From Paenibacillus sp. KS-LC4 (GTDB taxonomy: Bacteria > Bacillota > Bacilli > Paenibacillales > Paenibacillaceae): DNA of 64,000 nt. Made by a program: the position numbers and the translations under genes. The stretch is taken from assembly GCF_036894955.1 (NCBI RefSeq), contig NZ_CP145905.1:125001-189000 (forward strand), written 5' to 3'. Below are positions 1 through 9,620 of this stretch, one piece after another; the first letter of the stretch is position 1; each line of letters opens with the position of its first letter. The notes under the pieces were generated by a model. It was given only the letters and a program-made list of their open reading frames with translations. It had not been told where the DNA came from and ran no database searches.

Positions 1-1535
<1,535 letters not shown>

Positions 1536-1611
1536 CTAATAAATACGCTAAAGTTTCAGAGCTTGTCTTTTGCATCCAGTTTTCAAGGTAGCAATACCTT
1601 TACGTAAGGCC

Positions 1612-1729
1612 GTTTGGTGGCGATGGCGGAGGGGAACCACGCGTTCCCATCCCGAACACGACCGTTAAGCCCTCCAGCGCCGATGGTACTTGGACCGCAG
1701 GGTCCTGGGAGAGTAGGACGTCGCCAAGC
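1612..1729 (+). rRNA. 5S ribosomal RNA
   Basis: This is a canonical Bacillota 5S rRNA about 76 bases after the 23S end. The 5' strand reads tttggtggcgatggcggagg, the loop-B/C block contains cccatcccgaacacg, and the 3' strand ends in gtaggacgtcgccaagc, which pairs with the 5' end. The order 23S-5S, closed by a terminator, fits the end of an rrn operon. Ends may be off by a few bases. Confidence 0.96.
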
Positions 1730-1737
1730 ACGAGAAG

Positions 1738-1765
1738 CCTGCCGCAGTTTGCGGCAGGTTTTTTG
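1738..1765 (+). terminator. rRNA operon terminator
   Basis: A perfect 9-bp stem (cctgccgca / tgcggcagg) with a three-base loop is followed by a T-run, nine bases after the 5S end. This is a textbook Rho-independent terminator of the rRNA operon. Confidence 0.93.
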
Positions 1766-1811
1766 TTTTGTTCTAAGATGTCATCTCAATTATATGAGGT
1801 GGAATATTGAT

Positions 1812-1853
1812 AAAAAACTGTCCTCGGTCATCAATGGAGGACAGTTTTTTTGT
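1812..1853. terminator. Bidirectional terminator-like hairpin
   Basis: Perfect 14-base inverted arms at 1812-1825 and 1837-1850 flank an 11-base loop. The arms begin with A-run and end with T-run, so it could terminate in either direction. It lies 50 bases after the rRNA terminator, probably as a second stop for rRNA transcription. Confidence 0.8.
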
Positions 1854-1860
1854 CATAAAT

Positions 1861-2289
1861 AATGATTATCCGGTGGAATGATCTCAAGTATTCGAAGTAA
1901 GGACTGGTAGTCTGATTATCGAGTATAAGACATTCTAGCGGCTGTTTCACATGCATTAGTAGATAGTTCAGCTTAGCTTGTGCGATCTTCTGTAATGCGA
2001 AAGTTATGAAGGCAGTCGCTAGTCATATCCACAGGGCACGTTAAGTCTACTGTTATATTGTGATAGATAATGCATGCTCCTCATAAAAAAGATAACTCAC
2101 GCTCTCCATGTGAAGATAAGCACTCAGCCGACTAATTATCGAAGCATAGCATTTAGCCAGTGCAGCTGAAGAGGAGACAGAAATGTTGTATGACTACAGA
2201 CAGACGTGCTTTGCGTCATGTTTTTAACATCTGATCCATATACGTGAGCTGCTGGCTGGCCATGTGAGATCTGCTATTGCTCCTATTTA
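1861..2289. other. Intergenic region, no gene recognised
   Basis: I see no convincing open reading frame, RNA gene or repeat here. It separates the rRNA operon from the accessory island and could hold the left boundary of the insertion, but I see no direct repeat or att-like site. Confidence 0.5.
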
Positions 2290-3354
2290 TTACAAATAGT
2301 AGTCGGCGATCAGAAGCTCAGGCGCATCTTTCCATCTATTCTCCAGCACTATAATTAAATCTTCTAAGGTAGCAGCTTCCACTTCTTTTATTTCACGAAT
2401 TTTCTCAATTAACGATTTAATAAGAGAAGGGTTTTCTCTTAAATTATATTTTAACACCAGGTTTCTCATATTTAAAATGAGAGATTCCAAATAGGAGAAT
2501 TTTTCAATAAAAGCCGAACCATCCTCCAGGTAATTATGCTCCTCCATATATTTAATTCTTTTTGCCATGACACTCTTATGTTCCCATAAGGTGTGAAATA
2601 GTCTAGCATCAATTTTTTCCTTAGATCCGTCTATGTCAGCTTCCAAATATTTAATTATTTCATCGTAAATAGAGATTCCAAATATCCAACTTGCAGGTGG
2701 AGTGATGGAACGATAATGTAATGATGTATTTTCACTATATCTAAGTTCCTTTAAAGATTGAATAACTAACTTTATATCAAAATTATATTTATATTCTTTA
2801 TTATGCTGCAATAAATAAATATATCCTCTGTTATTTATAGTTTTATCAAGCATAGTGAATGCAGTTTGAAATTCACTGAAATCCACCTCATACTCTCCAT
2901 AATTCATATTTTTGTCATATCCTGATACATACAGTTTTTCTGTGTCCTTATCATATCCTGAAATCATCATTTCATGAGGCACTGTTTTAAATTTATACGC
3001 TTTTTTATGAGACACATAATATTCATCTACATGCAGATAAACATACTCGTTTTTATCAATTGCATCTAGAATAAAGCCTATCGTGCCGTCATTGTACTTT
3101 TCAGTATAACTATAATGTATCTTTTGATAATTAATTAGTGGACAACCTGTAAAGAACTCATACCAAGGCAAATGAGAATTATAGAAAGAGAAAAATTTAC
3201 CTTGGGGGAAGTTGCCTGCGCATACCAATTGTATGTAGTTACTATAGAACCAATCATCCGACTTATTATCTTGCAATACTATTGAAAGAGGGTACGCGTT
3301 ACATAAATACCCGTGTACTACAGGTTTTATTATGGGAAGCCTTTTTTCATTCAT
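2290..3354 (-). CDS. BtrH-like N-terminal-domain protein (predicted cysteine-type acyltransferase)
   Basis: A 354-residue protein that I relate to the BtrH N-terminal family. The founding member, BtrH of butirosin synthesis, moves an acyl group from a carrier protein to an amine. An early Cys lies in GYLCNAYP, and about 130 residues later there is a His (VPHEMMISGYD) followed by Asp in a beta-hairpin, the order expected for a Cys-His-Asp papain-like site. The C-terminal 150 residues look helical. No signal peptide or membrane segment. The start at 3354 has ggagag nine bases upstream; a longer frame to 3408 lacks this. It is divergent from the large cluster, and a shorter relative lies inside the cluster (16429-17280). 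The family call is by eye; acyltransferase activity is inference. Confidence 0.6.
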   Translation of the reverse strand: MNEKRLPIIKPVVHGYLCNAYPLSIVLQDNKSDDWFYSNYIQLVCAGNFPQGKFFSFYNSHLPWYEFFTGCPLINYQKIHYSYTEKYNDGTIGFILDAIDKNEYVYLHVDEYYVSHKKAYKFKTVPHEMMISGYDKDTEKLYVSGYDKNMNYGEYEVDFSEFQTAFTMLDKTINNRGYIYLLQHNKEYKYNFDIKLVIQSLKELRYSENTSLHYRSITPPASWIFGISIYDEIIKYLEADIDGSKEKIDARLFHTLWEHKSVMAKRIKYMEEHNYLEDGSAFIEKFSYLESLILNMRNLVLKYNLRENPSLIKSLIEKIREIKEVEAATLEDLIIVLENRWKDAPELLIADYYL

Positions 3355-3819
3355 AATTTCACTCTCCAAGCTGTATTTGAAAATAACTTGATTATACACA
3401 AATTTCAATGATTATACAAATAATTAATTCCTTGGTTGCACCATAATTCTAAAAAGTTGAAAATGGTATGGTATTTTTGTGTTGACATCAATGTGTATAA
3501 TCGGTAAAATCCATTCGTAAGTGTTTATATTATTTGGAAGGTGATCATCCTATACTCTTATTGTTTTTGTATTGATTGTAAAATGTGGATTGAGTATTTT
3601 GTATTTAGAAATTCATAAATAATGATTTTTGATTATATCTAAATAATGTGGAAAATTTGATTTGGAATAATATATAATAGTTATTTTTGTTGGTGCTTAT
3701 TAGTTTCCAAATGAAAATATTTATTAAACGAAGTTTACTATGAAATAAGTAGAGAATTAAATATTTATTTCAGTTGGTAGTATGATAATTGAAATAATAT
3801 TTTTATAAGGAAGGGTGCT
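3355..3819. promoter_or_regulatory. Divergent AT-rich control region of the biosynthetic cluster
   Basis: This 465-base region separates the divergent BtrH-like gene from the 20-gene run. It is very AT-rich with no coding frame. It holds a good sigma-A promoter facing the cluster (listed separately) and three copies of a gtrtaatc motif: two as the complement at 3389-3399 and 3409-3418, one forward at 3493-3503. The first two lie just upstream of the BtrH-like start and the third overlaps the cluster promoter spacer. They may be operators or simply -10-like sequences. Confidence 0.5.
3482..3510 (+). promoter_or_regulatory. Predicted sigma-A promoter of the biosynthetic cluster
   Basis: TTGACA at 3482-3487, a 17-base spacer and TAAAAT at 3505-3510. 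The -35 is a perfect match and the -10 differs at one position. It faces the cluster and would give a leader of about 300 bases before the first start at 3820. A TATAAT also lies at 3496-3501, but only 8 bases from the -35. Confidence 0.55.
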
Positions 3820-4809
3820 ATGTTAAATAACCATGTATTAAGTTTGGTTGGAGATACGCCACTGGTCCAATTAACGCCTAAACACCTGGGCTATATTGAC
3901 TTGTATGCTAAATTGGAGTATTTCAACCCTAATGGAAGTGTGAAGGACCGGGCGGCCAAATATATTATTGATAAGCTGCTTCATACTGGAGAGATTAGCT
4001 CAAATACTTTAATTATAGAGTCTTCATCCGGTAATTTTGGAATTTCTCTGGCTGCGTATTGCAAATTTAATAACCTTAAGTTTCATTGCGTGATCGACCC
4101 TTTAATTTCACCTATTAACGAGTTGCTTATACGATCTCAGGGTGCCGAGGTTACTAAGGTTACCGAACGAGATGCTAATGGTGGATATCTTCTCAATCGT
4201 ATTCAGAAAATAGAAGAGTTAAGGCAAGTCACAGCGGATTCTTACTGGATTAACCAGTATCAAAATCCCTATAATGCAGAGGCTTATTATCATTCATTGG
4301 GTGAAGAGCTGAATAAACAATGTGAACGAATAGATTATATTTTTATCGGGGTCAGCTCGGGGGGGACAATAACGGGTCTATCCCAAAGTGTCAAAAAGAA
4401 TTTTCCTCATTGCAAAGTAATTGCTGTAGATATAGACGGCTCTGTTTTATTTGGAGGCACTCCTAAAAAAAGATTCATACCGGGCATTGGCTCCAGTCTT
4501 GTACCCCCAATACTGGAGCAAGCTTATATTGATGAAGTAGTGGTTGTGAATGAATATGATACCGTTATGCATTGCCGCGAGTTACTGAAAAATCAGTACA
4601 TCTTTGCCGGGGGTTCTTCCGGTTCGATTATGGCAGCAATTACATCATATTTTGCTAAGCAAACATTTTCTGTACCTCCTGCTGTAGTGGGCATATTTTG
4701 TGATAGAGGCGATCGTTATGCGACAACCATATATGATGATCGTTGGGTCGAAGAAGTGTTTGAACAACATATTTTAAGTGGCGGTGATAAGCATGCTTTA
4801 TCTAGATAA
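3820..4809 (+). CDS. SbnA-like N-(2-amino-2-carboxyethyl)-L-glutamate synthase
   Basis: A 329-residue fold-type II PLP enzyme of the cysteine synthase family. The PLP lysine is K42 in NPNGSVKDRAA, the substrate loop is SSSGNFG, and a glycine-rich phosphate-binding loop VSSGGTITG lies in the middle. Combined with the next gene it matches the SbnA/SbnB pair: SbnA condenses O-phospho-L-serine with L-glutamate, and SbnB oxidatively releases L-2,3-diaminopropionate and 2-oxoglutarate. Start ATG at 3820 has aaggaagg upstream. It is first in the run and overlaps the next gene by 17 bases. A true cysteine synthase is the alternative; the SbnB-like neighbour argues against it. Confidence 0.82.
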   Translation: MLNNHVLSLVGDTPLVQLTPKHLGYIDLYAKLEYFNPNGSVKDRAAKYIIDKLLHTGEISSNTLIIESSSGNFGISLAAYCKFNNLKFHCVIDPLISPINELLIRSQGAEVTKVTERDANGGYLLNRIQKIEELRQVTADSYWINQYQNPYNAEAYYHSLGEELNKQCERIDYIFIGVSSGGTITGLSQSVKKNFPHCKVIAVDIDGSVLFGGTPKKRFIPGIGSSLVPPILEQAYIDEVVVVNEYDTVMHCRELLKNQYIFAGGSSGSIMAAITSYFAKQTFSVPPAVVGIFCDRGDRYATTIYDDRWVEEVFEQHILSGGDKHALSR

Positions 4810-5764
4810 AACGGACATTGATAAAATGGGAATAGAGTGGGCAGCGTTAATTTCTGTTATTGAAGCTGCGGCGGCAAGCATTGAAAGTAAGGATTACGCG
4901 CAACCCTTAAAGCCTTATCTGAGGTTCGGAGATTCACGTAACCGTATTATCGCAATGCCTGCATATATTGGTGGGGATCATGCCGCAGCAGGTATAAAGT
5001 GGGTTTCCAGTTTTCCTGGCAATGTGGATAAGGGGCTGCCGCGTGCCCATAGCATGCTGATTTTAAACAATACACAGACGGGTGAGCCTCATGCTGTCAT
5101 CAATACAGCGTTATTAAGTACGATACGCACAGTAGCAATTACGGGCGCATTTGTTAAAAGCTATCACGATTACAAACCTTTACAAGCAGCAAAGGTAGGA
5201 TTGATTGGTCTTGGACCTATAGGGGAGAGCCACTACCATTGGCTGCGTGAATGCTATCAGCAAGAAATCGAGCAAATTAATGTGTTTGATATTAATCGGC
5301 AAGCTTCGATCCGTTTTAAGGAGAAGTATGCAGCGGATGAGAGAATTGTGATAGCGGATAAGTGGGAGGAGGCTTATGAAAACTGTGACATTGTTATTAC
5401 TTGCACGGTTGCATCCAAGCCCTATATTCATACCCGCCCGAAAGCAGGTTCGCTGCACTTAAACATTTCATTAAGGGATTATGGCTCTGAATTTTATGAC
5501 CGCAATCATACGGTTATCATTGTGGATGATTGGGATGAGGTTTGTAGAGAAGGCACAAGTGTAGAGCTCATGCATCACGAAAGCAATTTGCAGAAAGAAG
5601 AGGTTTATACACTAGCAGATGTCATTTGTAACAAGCGGTTAACGCAACTGCCACCTCAAACAACGCTTCATTTTAACCCTATGGGCATGGGGGTTTTTGA
5701 TATAGCTATCGGAAATTATTATTTGGATAAAGCTGTTCTTCAGGGAGTGGGAGTAAAGCTATGA
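4793..5764 (+). CDS. SbnB-like dehydrogenase (ornithine cyclodeaminase family)
   Basis: A 323-residue member of the ornithine cyclodeaminase/mu-crystallin family. The Rossmann motif is visible as VGLIGLGPIGESHY, and the substrate-side Lys and Arg region as AAGIKWVSSFPGN. SbnB proteins use NAD to oxidise the SbnA product and release L-2,3-diaminopropionate. The ATG at 4793 overlaps the end of the sbnA-like gene; GTG codons at 4778 and 4784 in the same frame are alternative starts, and no site has a strong ribosome binding site, suggesting translational coupling. The stop overlaps the start of the next gene (atga), as in most joints of this operon. Confidence 0.8.
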   Translation: MLYLDKTDIDKMGIEWAALISVIEAAAASIESKDYAQPLKPYLRFGDSRNRIIAMPAYIGGDHAAAGIKWVSSFPGNVDKGLPRAHSMLILNNTQTGEPHAVINTALLSTIRTVAITGAFVKSYHDYKPLQAAKVGLIGLGPIGESHYHWLRECYQQEIEQINVFDINRQASIRFKEKYAADERIVIADKWEEAYENCDIVITCTVASKPYIHTRPKAGSLHLNISLRDYGSEFYDRNHTVIIVDDWDEVCREGTSVELMHHESNLQKEEVYTLADVICNKRLTQLPPQTTLHFNPMGMGVFDIAIGNYYLDKAVLQGVGVKL

Positions 5765-7902
5765 AGGATAGCAAGCAATTCCTAAATATTTTTGATGAGC
5801 AAATGCAAAGACGACTAAACGATTACTCAAAGGGTGAAAATGTACCAATTCCCGATTTAGTAGTGGGATTCTCTGCGATTTTAGCTGCAAGCTATACAAG
5901 TCATGAGACGATTGTCGTGGATTGTGCAGGAGCAGGCTTTGGCGAAAAAGGTTTCCATTCCTATACTTTTCAAAGAAAGAATCTGTTAGGGCAGTCGTTA
6001 AAAATCCTCTGCAAAGATATTACCGTACAGAATAGTAGGCCAAGCGGCATAGCAGCTGAACTAGATGAAAGCTGTAAAGTGCTCATGAGTGTTGGGGAAG
6101 ATCAGAGAACGACTAGTCTTTCTGAGCAAGGGTATTCCTGGTCTCTGCAATTTCATCAGCACAATCCTTCTTATTTGGAAATAGTGTTGAATCAGCTCGT
6201 ATTTCCTATCCCTATTGAGAAGGACATGCTAGCTCACTACTGGAGTATTGTTAATCGGATTTTAGATTCCAAAGCTGAGACTGTAATGGAGCTTGTAGAG
6301 CTCTCCACTGAGCAGCGACAACAGATAATAGAGGATTTTCAATCGTCCAGAGATTGGGGAGAGGACATACAAAAGACCTACTCCGAGTTGTTCGAGCAAC
6401 AGGCAAAGCGGACGCCAGATTCAATCGCACTTATATATGACGAAGAACAGTTAACCTATCAAGAGGTGAACGAGAAGGCGAACCAGCTGGCACGTTATTT
6501 TATTGAAAATGGATTGCATCCGGCTGCTTTTGTAGCTGTATATATGGAGCGTTCCCCTTTGTTGGTAATCTGTATGCTGGCTATTTGGAAGGCAGGGGCA
6601 GTCTATATTCCATTAGACCCGGAATACCCAGCTACACGGACTGAAATGATCATAGAGGATTGTATACCGGTCCTGCTTATCGCGAGCGGCCAAGTAGATT
6701 TAAAAGTCCCATCAGCGGTGAAGACGATTAACCTCAAGGCTGCGTTAGAAGAAAGTGAGATATATTCTAAGCTAAATATCCTATTGAATGTTTCAGCGGA
6801 TGATTTGTCCTACATCATTTACACCTCCGGTTCTACAGGACGTCCCAAGGGAGTCATGATTGAACACAAAGGAATGAACAATCATCTATTTGGGAAAATA
6901 GCTGATTTGCACATTAATTCTTCAAGTATTATAGCTCAAAATGCTTCCCACTGTTTTGATATTTCCATATGGCAGCTTCTCGCAGCATTATTGCTTGGAG
7001 GCAAAACCGTTATTTACAGCAATCGGCTAATTAAACAAATTCATCAGTTTATTGCTCGTATTGCTGCAGATAAGGTGCAAATATTGGAGGTCGTTCCATC
7101 TTATTTGTCTGTCATGCTGGATTGGCTAGCAAGAAGACCCGCAGATTTTCCGAATTTAAAATTTGTAATGGTAACTGGAGAGGCTTTGTCTCTTAACCTG
7201 GTAAAAAGATGGAAGGAGCATTATCCAGCTATTGATATGGTTAATGCATATGGCCCGACAGAGGCATCAGATGATATAACTCATTGTTTTATGAGTAGTC
7301 AAATAAGCCCAGATGTAGTTCCAATAGGTAAGCCATTGTATAACATGAAGGTGCTTGTGCTCGATAATACCAATCATCTTTGCAAAATAGGGGTTAAAGG
7401 TGAAATTGTGGTTGCTGGCATAGGAGTAGGTAGAGGGTATTATAGCCAGGAGGACAAGACGAATGCAGCATTTGTTCACTTCAATCATTTGAATGCAGAG
7501 CACACAGAGGAACGCTTCTATAGGACAGGTGATATAGGCTGTTGGACAACCGAAGGAGACCTACTCTATTTTGGTAGAGTGGACCATCAAGTAAAGGTTA
7601 GGGGTTTCAGAATTGAGCTTTCGGATATAGATATCGCCGTTTGCAGATACGCAGGAGTAAAGGAAGCTATTACGGTTGTTAGGACGGATGAGAGAGGGAA
7701 TAAACAGCTAGAGGCATTTGTAACCGTGACCGCTGAACTGAATAAAGAGCTGCTATTGGAGTATTTAGGCGGTCAGCTGCCGGGCTATATGATACCCGCA
7801 CAAATAACAACACTCGAGCAATTTCCTTTAACTGTAAATGGAAAAATTGATCGAGCCCAGCTAATAAATTTCACTTCGGAAGTAGGTGAACAGCTTGTAT
7901 GA
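5761..7902 (+). CDS. NRPS adenylation protein with truncated condensation-like N-terminus
   Basis: 713 residues. Residues 1-190 resemble only the C-terminal lobe of a condensation domain plus the usual C-A linker (LSTEQRQQII); no HHxxxDG motif is present. Residues 205-705 form a complete adenylation domain: TSGSTGRPKG (355-364), NAYGPTE (495-501), YRTGD (587-591), and NGKIDR with catalytic K695. No carrier domain is fused; the next gene supplies it. Aligned by eye to PheA of gramicidin synthetase, the ten specificity residues read D400 I401 W404 E443 M470 T472 A496 D504 D505 K695. The conserved first Asp indicates an alpha-amino acid, and the three extra acidic residues suggest a basic side chain, fitting diaminopropionate made by the first two genes. 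Specificity is inference. Confidence 0.88.
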   Translation: MKDSKQFLNIFDEQMQRRLNDYSKGENVPIPDLVVGFSAILAASYTSHETIVVDCAGAGFGEKGFHSYTFQRKNLLGQSLKILCKDITVQNSRPSGIAAELDESCKVLMSVGEDQRTTSLSEQGYSWSLQFHQHNPSYLEIVLNQLVFPIPIEKDMLAHYWSIVNRILDSKAETVMELVELSTEQRQQIIEDFQSSRDWGEDIQKTYSELFEQQAKRTPDSIALIYDEEQLTYQEVNEKANQLARYFIENGLHPAAFVAVYMERSPLLVICMLAIWKAGAVYIPLDPEYPATRTEMIIEDCIPVLLIASGQVDLKVPSAVKTINLKAALEESEIYSKLNILLNVSADDLSYIIYTSGSTGRPKGVMIEHKGMNNHLFGKIADLHINSSSIIAQNASHCFDISIWQLLAALLLGGKTVIYSNRLIKQIHQFIARIAADKVQILEVVPSYLSVMLDWLARRPADFPNLKFVMVTGEALSLNLVKRWKEHYPAIDMVNAYGPTEASDDITHCFMSSQISPDVVPIGKPLYNMKVLVLDNTNHLCKIGVKGEIVVAGIGVGRGYYSQEDKTNAAFVHFNHLNAEHTEERFYRTGDIGCWTTEGDLLYFGRVDHQVKVRGFRIELSDIDIAVCRYAGVKEAITVVRTDERGNKQLEAFVTVTAELNKELLLEYLGGQLPGYMIPAQITTLEQFPLTVNGKIDRAQLINFTSEVGEQLV

Positions 7903-8155
7903 GCAAATAATAACTCTAATTAAGCCCTATACTAATTTGCCGGAGCTTCCCCAAGAGGAGCTTGTCCATCTAAACTTAAATAACTATGGGCTTGATTCCA
8001 TCTCATCCATTAATTTAGTGCTGGATATTGAAACACATTTTAATATTGTATATCCAGATGAGCTGCTTATGTTTGAGGATATGAATACGCTGCAGAAGCT
8101 TGTGGACGCCGTAACCTCAATTGTAAATGAGCAGACAACGGAGGGGATAAAATGA
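7886..8155 (+). CDS. Stand-alone peptidyl carrier protein
   Basis: An 89-residue acidic carrier protein. The phosphopantetheine serine is S38 in YGLDSISSINLV, within the usual four-helix pattern. GTG at 7886 is the likely start, overlapping the adenylation gene by 17 bases; a ggaag lies upstream. Placed directly after the adenylation gene and before the flavin dehydrogenase, it is the natural acceptor for the activated amino acid, like the separate A/PCP/dehydrogenase trio of pyoluteorin and prodigiosin pathways. It is distinct from the ACP at 9356-9607, so two carrier lines probably exist. Confidence 0.88.
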   Translation: MNSLYEQIITLIKPYTNLPELPQEELVHLNLNNYGLDSISSINLVLDIETHFNIVYPDELLMFEDMNTLQKLVDAVTSIVNEQTTEGIK

Positions 8156-9336
8156 CTGCTAGTACAGAGCAATCCTTAACAGATTTATTGAAGACAGCTA
8201 AGGGCTTGGCGGTGCAAATAGAAAATTATTCACACCAGGTTGATAGGGAGGGCAAATTCCCAGAGCAATCTGTACAGCTGCTGCGGGACAACGGCTTAAT
8301 GGGTGTTTTAATTCCTCATCAATACGGGGGTGCAGATGTACCGCTGGATGTGCTGGTTAAACTCTGTGAAGTCATTTCGGGTGCTTGTTTAAATACAGGG
8401 ATGATATGGGGCATGCATATGCAGCAGGTGGCTATTTTGGCGGAATATGCTGAAGATAGCTTAAAAACCCGATTGTTGCCACGAATTGCAAGGGGCGAGG
8501 TGTATGTGGTCTCAGTCACTTCCAGTCATAACAAAACGGGCAGCGGCTTTGCGTCAGAATCAGCAATTCAGAAAGCGGGTAGTGAAATTAAATTTGAAAG
8601 AAATGCACCGACCGTTACCGGGGCTAATTATGGAGATGGATACCTGCTCACTATCCGCGAGGATGATAATAAATCAAATTTGGCCTTTGTATATGCAGAA
8701 CGCAACCAGTTGACAATGGATTCTGAACCTACCTGGGATGCAATGGGAATGCGGGGTACACAAAGCTGCAAGCTTTCACTCACCGGTACCGTTCCTAAAG
8801 ATCAGTTTATTAATCCTCCAGGGGGCTTTGCAAGCATTGCCCATCAGACCATGAATCCCATTGCCCATATAGCGTGGGTTGCTTGCTGGCTCGGAGCGGT
8901 TAAAGCAGGTTACTTTAAGACGCTTAAATGGCTGCGCCATCCTGAGAACCGCCAGGCATATGATCTTCGATCAAGCTCCCTTATTGAGAAGCTAGCCCGC
9001 ATTCGGATGAAGATTGATACTGTTCAAACTTATTTACAGGCTGTTACACAAGAATATAGCCAATATCGCGGCCTAGAGGCTGTAGATGCCAAGACTAATA
9101 CTCAGCCGTTTAAAATGAGAATCAATTATTTAAAAATTTTAGGTTCTGAAATGCTGGGTGAGGCCATTGATGAGCTCATTCAATTAGTTGGCTTGAAATA
9201 CGGCTATTTGAAAAATGAAACGCTGCCTCTTGAGAGAATATTCCGTGATATGCGTTCATCCAGACTGATGCTTAATAATGCGAATTTGCTGTTGGCTAAT
9301 GGAAGCTTTGCTTTGTTGGAAAAAAACGAATACTAA
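8152..9336 (+). CDS. Acyl-CoA dehydrogenase-like flavoprotein, probably acting on a carrier-bound substrate
   Basis: A 394-residue protein with the three-part acyl-CoA dehydrogenase fold: helical N-domain with PHQYGGADVPLD, a middle beta-domain with WDAMGMRGTQS (flavin contact), and a helical C-domain ending in PLERIFRDMRSSRL. It overlaps the carrier gene (atga), so it likely oxidises the aminoacyl thioester made by the two previous proteins, as PltE and PigA oxidise prolyl-carrier. The usual YEGT catalytic Glu after the RDMR motif is absent; the sequence there is LNNANLLL. A different base or a different reaction (N-oxygenation is known in the superfamily) is therefore possible. FAD binding is expected, the substrate is not known. 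Confidence 0.82.
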   Translation: MTASTEQSLTDLLKTAKGLAVQIENYSHQVDREGKFPEQSVQLLRDNGLMGVLIPHQYGGADVPLDVLVKLCEVISGACLNTGMIWGMHMQQVAILAEYAEDSLKTRLLPRIARGEVYVVSVTSSHNKTGSGFASESAIQKAGSEIKFERNAPTVTGANYGDGYLLTIREDDNKSNLAFVYAERNQLTMDSEPTWDAMGMRGTQSCKLSLTGTVPKDQFINPPGGFASIAHQTMNPIAHIAWVACWLGAVKAGYFKTLKWLRHPENRQAYDLRSSSLIEKLARIRMKIDTVQTYLQAVTQEYSQYRGLEAVDAKTNTQPFKMRINYLKILGSEMLGEAIDELIQLVGLKYGYLKNETLPLERIFRDMRSSRLMLNNANLLLANGSFALLEKNEY

Positions 9337-9355
9337 ATATATGGAGGTCTACATT

Positions 9356-9607
9356 ATGACTAGAAATGACATGGTAGTTAGCTTGAAAAACTTTTTGGTA
9401 AACGATTTGTTGGTTGAAACACCGATTGAGGAAATTCGTACGGATATGGGCTTGGCGAGCGAGCTAAACGTAGATTCATTAGGCTTTACAGAAATTATGG
9501 CCCATTTGGAGGACGAATATAACATTCGTATCTCAGATGAAGAATTTATTCCGGAAAATTTCAAAAACATAGATGCTCTTATCAACCTAGTTGAAAGTAA
9601 AAAATAA
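9356..9607 (+). CDS. Acyl carrier protein
   Basis: An 83-residue carrier protein with the phosphopantetheine site at S41 in LNVDSLGFTEI. The start at 9356 has ggagg nine bases upstream; the longer frame from 9278 has no ribosome site. It is rich in acidic residues like FAS/PKS ACPs and is followed at once by the ketosynthase. It probably carries the growing acyl chain of the type II set (ketosynthase, ketoreductase, dehydratases, enoyl reductase), separate from the peptidyl carrier at 7886. Confidence 0.9.
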   Translation: MTRNDMVVSLKNFLVNDLLVETPIEEIRTDMGLASELNVDSLGFTEIMAHLEDEYNIRISDEEFIPENFKNIDALINLVESKK

Positions 9608-9620
9608 AATAGGTGATGGT

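Noticed and set aside
3482..3501. TTGACA with TATAAT as one promoter
   Set aside because: The spacer would be only 8 bases; TAAAAT at 3505 with 17 bases is accepted instead.
3820..5764. Staphyloferrin B siderophore cluster
   Set aside because: Only the SbnA/SbnB pair is present; no NIS synthetases, decarboxylase or iron-uptake genes follow.
5761..9336. Pyrrole pathway (prolyl-AMP ligase, carrier, prolyl oxidase) as in pyoluteorin
   Set aside because: Gene order is alike, but the acidic binding pocket is unlike proline-specific domains and diaminopropionate genes precede it.
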